DNA of 64,000 nt from Carex sylvatica (GCA_964058845.1 CAXKVR010000002.1:62001-126000); one strand, 5' to 3'; shown: positions 1 through 13,612, numbered from the stretch's first letter. Notes: generated by a model not told the origin, from the sequence alone. Numbers and translations: made by a program.

Positions 1-755
1 ACAGATCTTAGTAGGTAGTGTGACATGAGATCAGACGACTTAAAAGAAAAACAAAAGAGGCTCACGTGTTAATTTATTAGGGCTTTCTATGTGTTCATTT
101 GTTTTGGAACACTCAACAAATACATGCTCTCTATGAAGTAATTTTTTCTCTCTTTTTTTTAGAGAAGAAAGAACTATATACATATGATTATATATATATA
201 TTGTTTGTTATGCATAGTGGGTCACAAATACTTCTTTCTTAAGAAAAATCTAAATTTTATTTTATATATAGCATATACATGATGGAAGATAATTCTTGAA
301 ATTTGATATTACAATTTGAGTGAGGCTAGGTAGTCGCGTAACAATCACAATATCTCTAATTACAATAATAATTAATTCATTCTGTTTAACATGATATTTA
401 TAGAAAAAAAAATGTACTTGAATATCAAATTTTATATTTTTTAGATTTTTATTTTTCTAAATTGGTAAATAGAATACATGATCTAAAAATTTTCAATCAT
501 TGAAAGTACCTACTTAAAAAAATAGTAAAAATATTTTAAAAATATAAAATATAATTTTCAAGTATATTTTTATATAAAGATTATATCGAGTAGTTCAAAT
601 TGACTATTTAGACTTTAAAAACAAAATTTCATAGTACATATTATTCCACAATTCGCAGTGCCATAAATTATAACTATTATATTAATGACCAATTTCAATA
701 TTATTGTTATTTTTTTTGTTAAAAAGACAATACATACCCCTTTCATTAAAAAAAT
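1..755. other. Intergenic AT-rich DNA, no gene seen
   Basis: No reading frame longer than background and no recognisable protein similarity on either strand. Long A/T runs and short TA repeats (around 188-202) are the only structure seen. Confidence 0.6.
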
Positions 756-763
756 GAAACCAC

Positions 764-1229
764 CAGTGTTTTAAAAATCGGCCGAATATTCGTATTCGGT
801 TGGAATTCGAATAGAAAATGAGTATTCGGTTCAATATACGGTTTTGAATATTCGGCCGTATATTCGGCCGCATATTTGAATATTCAGTCGTATATTCGAC
901 CACATATTTGAATATTCAATTGTATATTCGAATATTCGGCCGCATATTTGAATATTCGACCACATATTCAGCCGAATTGAGATTAATATATAAATATTTC
1001 AGTATTTCATTTAGTATGAGATGAGGATCGATACTTTAACATTTTATCACCAGTTTAACATGTACAGTCAATCATAAATATTTTCTTTGTATATAAATTA
1101 ATATGAATTTTTATTTTAAAATCCGCATATATAAATCCGAATAAAAATCCGTATATGCAGCCGCATACCGTATATGCGGTATGCGATAGCTTTCCGAATA
1201 CTGAATAAAAACCGATTATTAAAATACTG
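764..1229. mobile_element. hAT-type MITE with iterated tattcggccg motif
   Basis: The ends are inverted repeats: cagtgttttaaaaatcgg on the left matches the reverse complement of ccgattattaaaatactg on the right with two mismatches. The CAGTG start is typical of hAT elements. The flanks are an 8-bp duplication with one mismatch (gaaaccac at 756-763, gaatccac at 1230-1237), which is the hAT TSD length. The interior has no coding capacity. It carries many degenerate copies of tattcggccgcatat, and near the right end a related gccgcataccgtatatgcgg set. Such iterated subterminal motifs are usually transposase-binding sites in hAT elements; that role is inferred here. Confidence 0.8.
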
Positions 1230-1237
1230 GAATCCAC

Positions 1238-2510
1238 TAACTACATACAAAAATGGAATTTCACCTAACAAAATATAAAAAAAAAATCCAAGCAATAACC
1301 CAGTGGAAAAGTGATAAAAGGTTTTTCATTAATGTTTTTTTAATTAATATTAAAATGTGTTTCCTTTTTCTAGACATCAGAATAAAAGTATGAATATATA
1401 CATGCCTAACCCACGACTCCAATTTTGATATATTAAGCTGCAAAATAAAATTTGTGTGCGCTCCTGCATTTTCTCCTTCACGCCATTAAAAACTCATATG
1501 AATTAATATTACAACAACAAATATGTCTCTTTCAACGCGCTTTCACAATTTTGATTTGATTGGGCTTTCCCATCCTTAATACCTTACTAATTCTTCTCCA
1601 TGTTGGATAACCGGCCATTTTTCTCATTTTCGGAAATTCAGACACCTGAAATTAATTGAAAATCCAATTATTTAGTAATTAGATTGAGTATTTTTCGAAA
1701 TTCTTTCAAAAAATGAGTAGATTTTGTAATTTTATTTTATTTTTGGGTATTTATAAAAATTTTGATTTTTTATTTGTATAATGTGTTATTTTTTTATATA
1801 ATGTTTATATGTGATGATAAATGTGTTTATATTAATTACTTAATTTCAAAAAAATTATATTTATTTAGTAAAAAGTATCGTAAAATTGACATACTAGACA
1901 AATAAATGTGGATTTAGATTTTAACAGCTTACATATCTAAGTATAAATAATTTAGACATAAATAATAAATGTTGATAATAGAGTACAAGAATAATTTTTC
2001 AATTTATCGGATTTCTAGTTAGCACAGCTCTCTATGATATGATGCTCCCAATAATTACTAAAGAGAAATGGTAGGTATATTCAATTGTTAGGCTTTTATT
2101 GTCACGGTGAAAATTTACAATTTATTATCTGACAATATTTTATTCCAACAATCTTGAGAATTATAAAAAAAAAGGTTTTAAATTTGAAATCAATGCTATA
2201 AATATTCAAATATCATGTATATAAATTAGATGAGATTTTGTGTATTTTTCACCGCACATCAAATGACTTGAAAATTCAACTGTTTGAATTGACGGTTCTG
2301 ATGTGCCATTAAATGATATTTAATATACCTAAAATTTAATTATTAACTCTCTATATACATTACCGGCCAACATATTTGAACTTGATATATTATTTTAATT
2401 TTATTAAAAAAATAATTATCACCTATTTTGCAGTCAATTTCAAAGAAAAACACATTAAAACTCCTCCAATTGAGACCCGTTGAAGCCCATGTTGTACAAT
2501 TCAGCTAGAC
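1238..2510. other. Intergenic AT-rich DNA
   Basis: No coding region, RNA gene or clear repeat boundary was recognised. Base composition is strongly AT-rich, with many short homopolymers. Confidence 0.55.
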
Positions 2511-2525
2511 GACACCGAAGAAACT

Positions 2526-2703
2526 GAATTCGCATTCTCTGAGATATTTCAAACTTTGCGCGACTTCTTTGAAAATCTTAACTGTTCAAATACGATTTAC
2601 ACGAATCTCAAAGCAAAAATAATACTCCCCCTGAGCTATCGCCGAATAGATACCGTACACGTCGGTCACGCAAAAATTGAGATATATCAGAGATTACACA
2701 CTC
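2526..2703. mobile_element. Short TIR element, family A (MITE)
   Basis: The left end (gaattcgcattctctgagat) is inverted at the right end, where the reverse strand reads close to gtgtaatctctgatatatct, followed inside by the motif gacacgtcggtcacgca. The centre contains acgaatctcaaagc, which recurs in other families in this window. Related copies lie at 9053-9464 and 62464-62600. There is no coding capacity and no clear TSD. Confidence 0.55.
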
Positions 2704-2711
2704 AATGCCCC

Positions 2712-2893
2712 GAATACAGAGGCACTTCTCTGCGGTAACATAATATTTGGGTTTATACTGACCACGTCCGATTAGAATTCTTGTTAATCTGATTTGATGT
2801 GGACTGCTAGGGCCCCTTAAATATTCGAGCCAAAGCAGATCGGACGGTCATCATCTAAATACAAATTTTCTGTTACCTCTGGTGACATGAATC
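2712..2893. mobile_element. Short TIR element, family B (MITE)
   Basis: Left ctctgcggtaacataatatt and right aaattttctgttacctctgg form an imperfect inverted pair. The copies at 44562-44742 and 52655-52937 have the same ends and show 9-bp TSDs, so this is a degraded member of that Mutator-like MITE family. The interior has no coding capacity. Confidence 0.55.
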
Positions 2894-3192
2894 ATTACAA
2901 ACATAAATTGGTGTAGACTGACATGCCGTACCTTTCCAGTATACTCAGTTCGCACCATTCTAGAACTCCTCCCAGTACCCGGACTAATTCATTGTTTTTA
3001 CTTACAGGTGGACCAGAGTACAATTCTCTCTCGAGTGAGTGAAGCTCTTATAATATACTACAATACTATACACCCAGTTCAGCTAGCATCATTGCTCAGC
3101 ACCAGTGCGGTTAGTACCAATATAGCTGTGAAATTACCTCGAGACCCTCATTGATCTCATCACCGTTTTTGAGTGCATCTTCAGGCGATTTC

Positions 3193-3394
3193 GGATCCTC
3201 TTCATTAACTCAAAAGGGAATCTTTTAAAGAATCTAAACCGTCTGATATTAAACGGAGTCAATCCGATACTTGTTTATAACATAGTAGTCTTTCAATATT
3301 AGTGCAGATCCAGTTTGCACGAATCTTAAAATATATTGGACGGTTGAGATTCATTAACTCAAAAGATTTCCTTTTGAGTAAATGCAGAGGATAC
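3193..3394. mobile_element. Short TIR element, family C (MITE)
   Basis: Left ggatcctcttcattaactca and right gagtaaatgcagaggatac are inverted copies, each followed inside by aaaagg-type sequence. The core contains gcacgaatctta and an accgt-type motif, as in the other families. The flanks share gatttc. Better-preserved copies with 9-10 bp TSDs lie at 34258-34463, 39538-39683 and 42767-42962. Confidence 0.6.
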
Positions 3395-3617
3395 GATTTC
3401 TCTCCAGTCTCCAGCTGACTCTCTTCTTTTTGTTTTAAGTTCTTTTTCCCTACATTTGTTTTAAGTTTTAACTGATTTAAAATATTTCATTTTGGTTATC
3501 CAACAAAAGATTCTCTAATTTGTGGAGCAAAGAAGGCAATGGTCGAGGAACAGTACCGACCAGCTTGCATGCGCCAATGGTGAAGGAAAAGCGAAGCTGG
3601 TCATCCTTTTATTAGTA

Positions 3618-4009
3618 GAGGAGGGATCAAGTTACAATATTTTTTGAGTTACAACAAGTTACAACAACCTATTTTTTATATTTTTAAAGTCCAAATTATC
3701 GATCCAAACCGTTAGATGTGATCTCTACAATAAAATATGCTTGGAGACCAAATTTTATATTTTTTGAAATTTTTTTACTATTTATTAAGATGGGTACAAA
3801 AACTAGTTAAATTCAGGTCATTGAATTTTGTACCCATCTTAATAAATAGTAAACAAATTTCAAAAAATATAAAATTTGGTCTCTAAGCATATTTTATTGT
3901 AGATATCACATCTAACGGTTTGGATCGACAATTTGAACTTTAAAAATATAAAAAATGGATTGTTGTAACTTGCTGTAACTCAAAAAATGTTGTAACTTGA
4001 TTCCTCCTC
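3618..4009. mobile_element. Foldback MITE with 9-bp TSD (Mutator-like)
   Basis: This 392-bp element is almost entirely one long inverted repeat. Arms of about 180 bp run from gaggagggatcaagttaca on the left to the complementary cttgattcctcctc on the right, around a small centre near 3805-3825. It is flanked by a perfect 9-bp duplication, ttattagta (3609-3617 and 4010-4018), as expected for Mutator-type insertion. There is no ORF. Diverged relatives sharing the ttggagaccaaattttat segment occur near 46870, 50959-51964, 58547-59368 and 61950-62284. Confidence 0.85.
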
Positions 4010-4715
4010 TTATTAGTATAAGTGCTATTTGACTAAACAATAAATATAACATACAATTTTATTGATACCACCCACCAAAGGAAAAAAAATAGTAAAATAT
4101 GGGATGAATCTGAGGTAGAAGTAAGAGGCAAATTGTCCTTGTTATATAAGCTATTAATGTGATCTATTATTTGTTTAGTGCATTGATAGATGGCTAAAGA
4201 TAAGGAATTGTTGTCCAATCTGCAAGGTATCTATAAACTGAAGCACTTGGCTGAGGCCTTCTTTTTGAAGTTCTACTGTGACGTCACCTTTTTTGTTTTG
4301 TTTCAAAAATAGCCCGTATCAAACTGAAATTTGGCTTTCAGATTGTCATATCTTCTAACGATGGCTATGAAATGCTAAAGTTTTGCTATTATGTTGCCTT
4401 CTTTTTGTGCTAAAAATGTGGTGTGATTAGTCTACTATATATATAGTATAGTATATAGAATTGCTTTTACTATCTTGTAAATGTTTATTTTGTTAATGGT
4501 TGTCTTTGTCTCAGATGTGAAATTTGAAATAGTCTGGATAAATAGTTTTGTCATTTGTCAATGCCTTTATCTAGATCGTAGAATAGTGCATATTTACTGA
4601 TTTTATATTATTCATGACTATTATATCCATCAATTCAGGCTGCATAGCAAGTAATTATGTTTTAGTTGTGTCAGTAAAAATCCACCCATATGAACATAAA
4701 CTCTCAATTTCGAGA

Positions 4716-4918
4716 TAGGAGTAGGTCCGATGGCAATTGGACCTACTTTTAGGTTCAATTAGCTCTATCACCATACGATTGGCATTAAGATCTGTGCGCA
4801 CGTAAATTAATAAAAATTCATACGAATTTTAATACGGAGCACATGAATCTTGATGCAATTGGATGGCCAGATCACCCATCAAACCAAAGTAGATTCAATG
4901 GACATCGGACCTACTCCG
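4716..4918. repeat. Imperfect inverted repeat, MITE-like
   Basis: The motif ggagtaggtccgatgg near 4718 recurs inverted as catcggacctactcc near 4903, with further diverged pairing inside. The length and lack of coding capacity suggest an old MITE, but no TSD was identified. Confidence 0.45.
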
Positions 4919-6787
4919 AAGTGCTTAATTTCACACAGAAACAACAAGATAAAAACATCAGGATTGAGACACATTGGATGCCGCCACCTTATCTTTTGCC
5001 TCTATTGTTTTTTGTTTTTTTGTTTTTTTTCAACTTTTTGCGTCATTTTTTGGGGTAATCTTTAGATATTATAACTACAAACAGTGTTTATCCAATTATC
5101 CAAAATTATGACAGGGAGTTCTGTAAATAAAGTTAAGTTGGAAATTAGAAGTTTTGTTGAATTAATATATAATTCTTAAGAGAATGTGGTTGGGTTGGGT
5201 AGACCCACAAAAGAGCAAATTTGAGCAAAATATTAATATTAAATTTGTATTTGTCTTTCAATCACGAAGATAAATACGGACACAAATAATAAACAAATGT
5301 CAAAGTTTAAAATAAAATCTGTTTTAAACGGATATAGATTTGAAACGAATAAGCTGTGAATATGAATAACAAAATAAATAATTATTGAATAATTGAGTCA
5401 TGAACTTTTATATACAAATTAGGATTAGAAAAATAAATAAAATTAAAGTTTGAAATGTGTGAAAATTGGAGAAAAAGGAAAAAAAATAAGATAAAAGTGG
5501 AGGTGTCCAGAGGGTCCAAAATGGAGAAGAGAATTATCTATCTCTAATAAATGAGCTAGCTTAGCTAGTTTCTGTTCGGCTCAATCACAAATCACAACTT
5601 TCATTTTGATCAAAATTAGAATCAGACTCTCGAAAGTCAAAACCGACTCGACTCAATTGGAGCAAACCATCTATTAATTAATTTGTATCGCACGCGCATC
5701 AAAATAACATATAACTTTGCACAAATTAATTTGTCTGCTCAACTCACATCCTACTCCCTCAAATAAAAATCCAGCCAATTAAACTCCATATTAATTGTAT
5801 CAATGTATACTTATTTATTAAATTCTTTTTTACAACTTAATTACACGTAGTTCGAAATTATTTACATTTTGGAGAGTAAAAAATTAAACTACAGTATTTC
5901 CATTTTATTTATTGAAACAAATGTTAATTCACACTTTATTCACACCTTACTCATTACAATGTTGCATGTATATTTGGTTCATAAAAGTGTCTTTCATGCC
6001 TCTATTGTGCCTCACATTCTTATTACTATTTTTTTTAGTACAAACAGTCTTGAATTGCTCAACATGATCTCTGTATTAAAATGTACTTGAAGACTAAATA
6101 TTATATTTGTTTGAATTTTTTTATTATCTTTAATTTAGATAGAATGATAGATGCCAAATCACTGTTTTAGAATAGTCCATAATCTTCTAACAAACAGAGA
6201 ATGGATTCGCTCATGCCGGATATATCATTATTCCTTGTTTAAGAAACCAACAGATGAATTTGGAACCCGAAATGCAACTAAAATTTTCCAATTTTTAGAT
6301 ACTAATGTAACAATTATAATTTCAATACATAGCTTTGGAAATGGAATATTTGTTCTTTCTGAAAGCCTCGTATCAAAATTTTACAAGTATTAATTTAGAG
6401 ATGTAATGTTAGTAATTACAAAATTATTTATTAAAATAAATTATTCACATCAACAAAAGTAAATTTACCTGAATATATTTATTTCGAAATCAATGTGAAG
6501 AAAATTGTAAAATTCTTGATGTAATTAATAATTACAATTTAAATAGTTAAAGAAATTGAGATGTAAAATATAACTAACACCAAACATTATGGGACAATTA
6601 ATTTGCCAAAAAATTTCTAAATACCAAAAAAAAAAAATTACGGGATCTATCCATTTTTTGATTGGATTTTGATTTATGTCCATTCTGCTTACTAAATAAT
6701 TGGATTTGGAATTACTTTCCGGTGACCTAATACCTGGATTTTTAAAAAGTTTCCGGTTACCCAATAAATAAAAAGACACAAAATTTG

Positions 6788-6830
6788 CGGTTACTCAATA
6801 ACTAGTTTTGGTCTGGTTATTGAGTAACCG
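6788..6830. repeat. Perfect 15-bp hairpin
   Basis: cggttactcaataac (6788-6802) and gttattgagtaaccg (6816-6830) are perfect inverted repeats around a 13-nt loop. No flanking gene uses it. It may be the core of a degraded MITE. Confidence 0.5.
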
Positions 6831-9052
6831 AAAAATGGTCAAAATATTTTACTGTGCTTCTCAACTCCCATATCTTATCCTTTTTTAATTATTTATTTTT
6901 TATAACAACTATTTGTGCACACAGCACTCCGAAATTTTTATATATTTTTTTCTTGTTCATCAAATCTCTGACAATTGGATGGTCATTATAATTAAAAACC
7001 GTGGTGTATATCCGGATCCAGAACTGACAATAATTCTGCCACATCATATGACAGAGATTTTCATAATTTTATTTTGTTCAATCGCATTTTTCGAAGTTAT
7101 TATTCGATATTAAACTTAATTTAAATATTTTATGTGTCAACATGGTCATTTTGTTTTTTAACATCTTTCGACTAAATCAATTTTGCACGTGTAAGTGCTA
7201 AACGGGCTCTTTCCTAGATAGGAGGTTTGTTAATTAAATATCAACATCTAAGATATTTTATTCATTAATTGTTATCAAAAGAGCTCATGTTTTTTATTTT
7301 ATTGGATCATGTTATATATCTAAGATATTTTATGCACTAACAATATTTCCTTAAGATAATAAAAAGGGGAAAATAATTTAGGATACAAATAAATAAGAGA
7401 ATTTTTATTCACTGAAAATATTATAAAATAAGAAAGAAAAAATACTTTGATTTTTTTCATACATAGAAAAATCAGTAAAAATTATACTGATCCAATATTT
7501 TTTCATGGGATTGACACTGCTTAATTTCAAGGTGGAATTTTTATGGTCAACTATTGAAAATTCCAAGGTGTAAATTTCAAGGTGGAATTTTTTTATTGTA
7601 ATTGAAAATTCCAAAATAGTTATTATAAAAAATAAATAATTAAAAATGGATAAGATATGGGTGTTGGGGAAGCGCATTAAATGCCAACTATATCATATCT
7701 AAAAATGCTCACCATTTATATGTAATACTACAGCAAATTACATTTTTTTTTTTAAATAGTGTTCCTTTAAACATTTCAATTGAATAAGTCTTGCTTGGGG
7801 GAGATTTTTGAAAACTAGTCTCCACCGATTCTATCAATTACTATGATTGGTGGAGTAAAAAAAAATCCAATCTACATCAGTCCTAGAGACCAATGGAATC
7901 AGTTTTACACCAGCGGATAGCCTCACTACAAAAGATCCCTCATCTATACCTCCGAGCCTTGATTTCAAATTTTAAACCCTAAACCGAAAATCCCATGTTA
8001 TCCAGAGCAACATCCCATTCTCGAATAGAAAAAAAGACGGAGACACCCAACAGATTTCAGTTTTCCTGTTTCCACATTACATCTAGACTGTCTCTTGTTT
8101 ACTTGATGACATGGCAAGATAATAATTTAATTGGACAAATAATTAGCTTCCACATAAGCAGCAGTGAATAGTCGTAGAAATAGACCCGTTATGTAGAGCA
8201 AATAAAGAAAATAATTACAACCACTCAAATATACCTTCCAGCTCTTTCCACAATTTTTAATTTTAAATCCTAAGCCTACACCGGTTCACAGGACCAGTGG
8301 AGACGTTTTTTTCCTGTAGATTATAATTAATGTTTCCGATTACACAGTAATATTTGAAAAACCGTGACAAAACACAGTAATGATATGAATCCCCCTCCCC
8401 CAAATTACACAGTAATGTTTTCGATTATAATTAATCACCGAATTTGAAATTACAAAAACTAAAACCGTGACAAAACACATACAAAAACTTATTTTTGGCT
8501 CCACATATATATAATATGGATTCTGAAATAACAATTGTTATATTTTTAAATGCTATAATATGTTAATGGTTGCACATCCAGTTGTATGCGGTTATTACTG
8601 TGTTGTGTTTGACTATAAATTATATATTATGCGTGGGATCGCTATTGGCAAATTGCTTACGTATTTTATCAGCCAAATTAAAAAGATTGCAAATTCTAAA
8701 ATCAGATAGAGCAACAGGATCTTTAGCTATAGAACAAGTATACATGAACATAATTCAAACTCTTGACCTTAAATAGTGCCAACTGTGTTGTAGCGCTCAT
8801 CTCAAACCGAATTTGAATAGTGAGTATCGATCCGGTAAATAATTTCCTTCGAATTTTGCCTAAATTTTTAATCCGGATCTTCTGTGATCTGCTCACTAAT
8901 AACAACTTTCTAACGGGTTAGATAATGAGACAAAACGTGTTACTTTTGGATTTGTTTGGCCCCAAAATATAATAAACAAAACGCTGCGACAAAGCAGCGT
9001 GTGCCGGAGAGAGAAATCGTGTGGGGCCCACTTTTGTCGTTCGTCTGGCCGA

Positions 9053-9363
9053 GTTCGCATTCTCTGAGATATCTCCAACTTTGAGTATTTTTATTGACAA
9101 TCTCAATCGTTAAATACATTCTGCACGAATCGTAAAGCACGAATAATACTGGCCCAGCGCTATCCCCGATAAGGCAGCAGACGCGGAATTCGCATCCTCT
9201 GAGATATCTCATATTTGGCGTGACTAACTCGAAAATTTCAATTGTTCAAATACGTTCTGCACGAATCTCGAAGTACAAATAATACTGGCACCGCGCTATC
9301 CCCGAATAGGCACTGGACACGTCGGTCACGCAAAAGTTGAGATATCTCACAGGATACGCACTA
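9053..9363. mobile_element. Two adjacent family A MITE copies
   Basis: A first copy (about 9053-9178) lacks its right end. A second (about 9184-9363) is complete, from gaattcgcatcctctgagat to the reverse complement of that end. Both contain acgttctgcacgaatc- or attctgcacgaatcg-like cores and ctatcccc near the right. The two are joined head to tail by only a few bases. No coding capacity. Confidence 0.6.
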
Positions 9364-9464
9364 GCGGACACGTCGGTCACGCAAAAGTTGAGATATCTCA
9401 CAGGATACGCACTAGCGGACACGTCGGTCACGCAAAAGTTGAGATATCTCACATGATACGCACT
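9312..9464. repeat. 51-bp tandem triplication of a MITE terminus
   Basis: Three head-to-tail copies (9312-9362, 9363-9413, 9414-9464) of a 51-bp unit containing gacacgtcggtcacgcaaaa and gagatatctcacaggatac. The unit is the right terminus of the family A element next to it. Copies are nearly identical, which suggests recent amplification. A repetitive - strand reading frame over it is a by-product. Confidence 0.85.
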
Positions 9465-9566
9465 CCACGTATCCGCCGCATGTTGAGCACTGCTGCTTCT
9501 CCCAATTAATGATTGACATGCGTTTTCGGCTAAAAAAAATGGGCTTTTAGATTTGTTGTGGTAATA

Positions 9567-10153
9567 GCCGACATTTTTAAAAATATCAAAAAAAAAATCA
9601 AATTATTAAGAATAACTGAGTTTTATAAAAAAATTTAAAAATGCCCAAACCGTCGATTTTTTCGGCAGTTATGAATTTTTATTTAGAACCGCTGATTTTT
9701 CAGGCGGTTCGAGAATTTTTTTTTTTTCTCTCTAACCGCCGAATTTATCGAGGTTTTTTTTTTTAAGCAAATCAAATTTGCACCTCTGATTAACATAGCA
9801 ACTTTCAAAAATCATAAAAATTGAACGACATGCAGTCTTGACATCGTAAAACAAGACTGTGAAGTTTCATACAAAATCTCCAAACATGTCGTATGTTATC
9901 CGCTCTCAAAAATTGTCCAAATTGTTGAGTATTTCATTCTGAGTCCAACTTTGCACATCTAGTTAACATAGCAAAATAACTTAAAAAATCATGAAGATAT
10001 TTAACAATTGTTGTGGTTTTCAAAGACTGAATAATTTGATTTTTTTTTTCGAACCGCCGAAAAAATTGGCGGTTTGGGCATTTTTAATTTTTTTTGTAAA
10101 ATCCAGTTATTCTTAATAATTTGATATTTTTTTGGGTATTTTTAAAAATGTCA
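9567..10153. mobile_element. 587-bp MITE with long TIRs
   Basis: TIRs of about 100 bp run from gccgacatttttaaaaat on the left to atttttaaaaatgtca on the right. Both sides share tcaaattattaagaataact and aaaatgcccaaaccg on the appropriate strand. The flanks are gtggtaata (9558-9566) and gtggtaatg (10154-10162), a 9-bp duplication with one mismatch that fits a Mutator-like element. The centre has accgccga-type motifs and no ORF. Confidence 0.75.
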
Positions 10154-10162
10154 GTGGTAATG

Positions 10163-13100
10163 GCAAACTAACCATAGAAGATATTTAACAATTGATGTAA
10201 GAAGAAGAAATTATATATGCCACATGCATAGTCAAAGAGGGCTAATTATAAAATGAGCAACATTGCTTTTAAAAAGTAATCCACATTTTTGTATCAAAAT
10301 TTCAACCGTGTCCGCCAGATGGCTTGCGGTTTGATTGATGCAGCTCCACTACTAAATTACACTTATATATTGCAAGTTACTGTCAAACACGAACTCTTCC
10401 AAATTAAAAGTACAAATATGGACCAATCAGTGAAATCTAATCAAACTCCACAAATTGAATCTTCGACTTTTATAATTTGTAGGTAACGATCGAATACTAG
10501 TATTATCTATATATGGGCTATATGTATATGTTTTCTTATATTATGGCTTATTAATTTTTGAGAGGTCTGCTATGTACATTTCTTTTTCTCTGTTGTAAGA
10601 ATCGAAAAAGGTTGATAATATGCTTTGCCATTTGAACTGATGGGATCAATGTAACTGACTTGAAAGCAAAAAAACAAAAATAAATTAAATATCTGGTAGG
10701 GACAGCTAGGTAGGTTCTTCCTACCTAAGGGGATAAAATTGACGATAATTTACATGCATGATATTACTTGTTTAGTTGTATTGCCTCTTTTTTAATAAGT
10801 GGTTCATTTCTTAAATTATATATACAATTTTAAAGTTGAAGAGGAATGGCATGGCTGTATATACGATGTGTTTACGTCAAAATTAAAGGTCAAACTATTA
10901 ATATATATATATATATATATATACACATGTTAGATAATATATATACTTGAAGTTGATGCTAAGTATAAAATTATGTCATATATTAATCTTCAATTTTCAA
11001 ATTAACTAGATGTCTAGAGGACTGCCCCGCTAATTATATATGTATATCTGTGTTGTATCTTAATTATTCCAACAAAACATAATTAATGACATGACAGTAT
11101 CAATAAGGGATACTGTTGGTATACTCTCGCGGATACTCACGTTGCTAATAGAAAAAATTAATTTTTGTCGGTATACCCTCACAGATAATCACTTTTTACC
11201 CTCACGAGTATTTTTCTATTATTGTAGTACGTACAGTTTGTACATTGGAGTGTCGTTGCCTCTTAATTTATTATTCACAATTTGGAAATGAATTTGCCAA
11301 GAAAAATAGCATCTAATTACGTTGGAAAATGATTTTTTTTTTTGTCTCTCTAGAACGTATTTTTTTAAGTAGAAGCCATAGTCTCGTGAATTCTATTTTT
11401 TCTAGGCTACTTCGTGATTTTAATTTTCTTATCACTAATAAAAAAAATATCCTTTCCTATCGTCCAGCAATAAATGAATTATTTTTTGTTAATTTTTTCA
11501 AATTCAAATTTTGGTCCTCAATCTTCTTTAAAATAATTATAATTAAATAGACCACAAACTTGTATTCGCATTAAATTGATCCTTTAACTTAAAAAAAAAT
11601 CAAATTAGTCTTTTTATTATTTTAAAAAGGACTAATTAAGTTAGATTAGTTTATTCGACATGCATATTAAGTTAGATTAGTTTATTCGGATCGATTATTC
11701 AGTCTTTGAAAACAGAAATATGAGCGTAAAGTAAAACGGAGATATAATCCTATTGATTGCATTGTACGGCCTAAATCTTCTCCAATATTTAGTTTAAGAG
11801 ATTACATCTTTCATTCCAATAAAAATTAGATAAAAACCAAAAAAATAGATTAAGAACCAATAAAAATCAAACGACATGTTTTTTAATTAATGCATTACTT
11901 ATCATAAACATCAAATAAGTGAATAACAAACTTGAAGCCCAAAATATAAATTTAACATTAAGAAAAAATAAAATGAAAAGCGGCCAATTTATATTACTTG
12001 TCTCATTCTAGCAGAAGACAAAAAAAAAAAAAGATATCAATCAAAACGATACTCTTTCAAGGCCGAAGTTCGTCTAAAATTATTGAAATTTAAGAGGTAT
12101 AATCGCGAAATGAGAGGTCGTTAGCGGGTTTGAAAGGAATGAGTCCGTCCGAATTTGGAACGGTTTCATTATTATTTTCTTTATTGCATTTTTCATTTTA
12201 TCAACTACTTCTTGATTTGAAAGTTAATAGTTAAATATAATTTTGTAATTTGTGATTTCAGAATCTAACCCTATAAAAAGAATTAACTGTTTACGCTGAA
12301 GATCTTGATTCTTGACATGAAATTCTAGAGAGTTAATTAGTCTAAATGTCTGATCGATTACCAACTATAATTGCCAATATTTATTAATAATTAACTAATA
12401 TGGTACCGTTGCAATATAAAAAATGTTATAAGAGAAAAAAAATCTCATACAAAATTAACATATTTTTATAAAATATTGTGTGTATTTTGATCGAATCGGC
12501 GGTCCAGATATAAACAGAAAAATTTGTTACCTTGAGTGAGATGAATTCCAGACTCTTCACTCAATCTCTCTCTCTCAAGGTTTGGTCAACATAGTGGCTG
12601 CCAAAAGATGTTGTTGCCTTTTTCTTTTTTTCTCTTTTAACTCGACCGAGAATTCAAGTAGATGGTAGACTATATATTAATTCACCATAATAAAACATGC
12701 AACGTACAAGCTATATAATTATCTCATTGCTAATTGCTTGCAAAATTAATCTGTCTCCATGGACTGTACCTTTAGTTCTCTCTCTCTTTAAAAAAATAAA
12801 AAATAAAAATAATAATAATAAAAATAAAAGCGCTTCTTTAAAAAGTACTTACTAGGGCAGTTTTTGAAGCAACATTTTATTCCCGACAAGATGACCATTT
12901 TCTTGAACTTTAAAAAGTACTTACTAGGGCAGTTTTTTCCTCCACATCCTCTGTGGCAGGTATGGAGCGCCAGACTGTGTGGTGAGTAGCTAGAATTATG
13001 GGACCTACACACCTTATGTATGTGATTTGTTATTTGCTTATCAATTGCATGCTGGGACCAGGAATTCAATGACATATCTAGTTGTAGTTTCTTTATTAGT

Positions 13101-13604
13101 TGTCACAACTAGTTTTGGAGAGTAGATGTGAAATGTGATGGATCAACGGCTCAATCCGACTTTCTTTTGTTTACATTCAATTTCAAAGTTTAGACCAAAA
13201 TTTCTATCTAATAAAGATTTGTTAGCTTAGCATTTCGATTTTTCAAGAAAATGCTATCTACTTCAGTTCCGCCCCTATTAATTGTTTCAAATTAATGAAA
13301 CGGCCAATGAAAATTGTTTTTTTCTTTTTTCAAAAAAATTCCCGGCCCTATTAATTGTTCAGCTGATCTTTGTCAATTAAAATATTTTAATATCAGAAAT
13401 TTTCATTAGAAAAACTGAACAGTAAAATGTATAATGTGTTATGTACGTGTGATAAGTAAAATTTGAATTTCAATCTTACAAAGTAAAAGTTCCACCACTA
13501 AGATACAAACAAAGAGATGAATTATATAACAACTTAAAACAACAGAAACAACAGATATGATTAAATTTTAAATATATATAATTAAAAAAATTTATGGGTT
13601 ACTA
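10163..13604. other. Intergenic stretch, no gene recognised
   Basis: The only structures seen are a (TA)n tract at about 10903-10923 and a 30-bp direct repeat (12836-12865 and 12908-12937, core agtacttactagggcag). Reading frames here are short and match no known family. Confidence 0.5.
12836..12937. repeat. 30-bp direct repeat pair
   Basis: ctttaaaaagtacttactag followed by ggcagttttt occurs at 12836-12865 and again at 12908-12937, identical over 30 bases and separated by 42 bases. It probably reflects a local duplication. Confidence 0.7.
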
Positions 13605-13612
13605 AGCACCTC

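Larger units (their letters stand above)
4019..9050. other. Long intergenic stretch with minor repeats
   Basis: I found no supportable gene. Short reading frames here are AT-rich and resemble no family I know. Noted within: an imperfect TIR pair at 4716-4918; a hairpin at 6788-6830; duplicated aatttcaaggtggaattttt at about 7525-7590; and cactacaaaaga at about 7925, which resembles a CACTA end but has no convincing partner. Confidence 0.5.

Noticed and set aside
7925..8315. CACTA-type MITE starting cactacaaaaga
   Set aside because: The only candidate partner (tcctgtag near 8313) matches poorly and no 3-bp TSD could be confirmed.
9246..9452. - strand 68-codon frame with internal peptide repeats
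   Set aside because: It is the translation of the 51-bp triplicated MITE terminus; no start context or family support.
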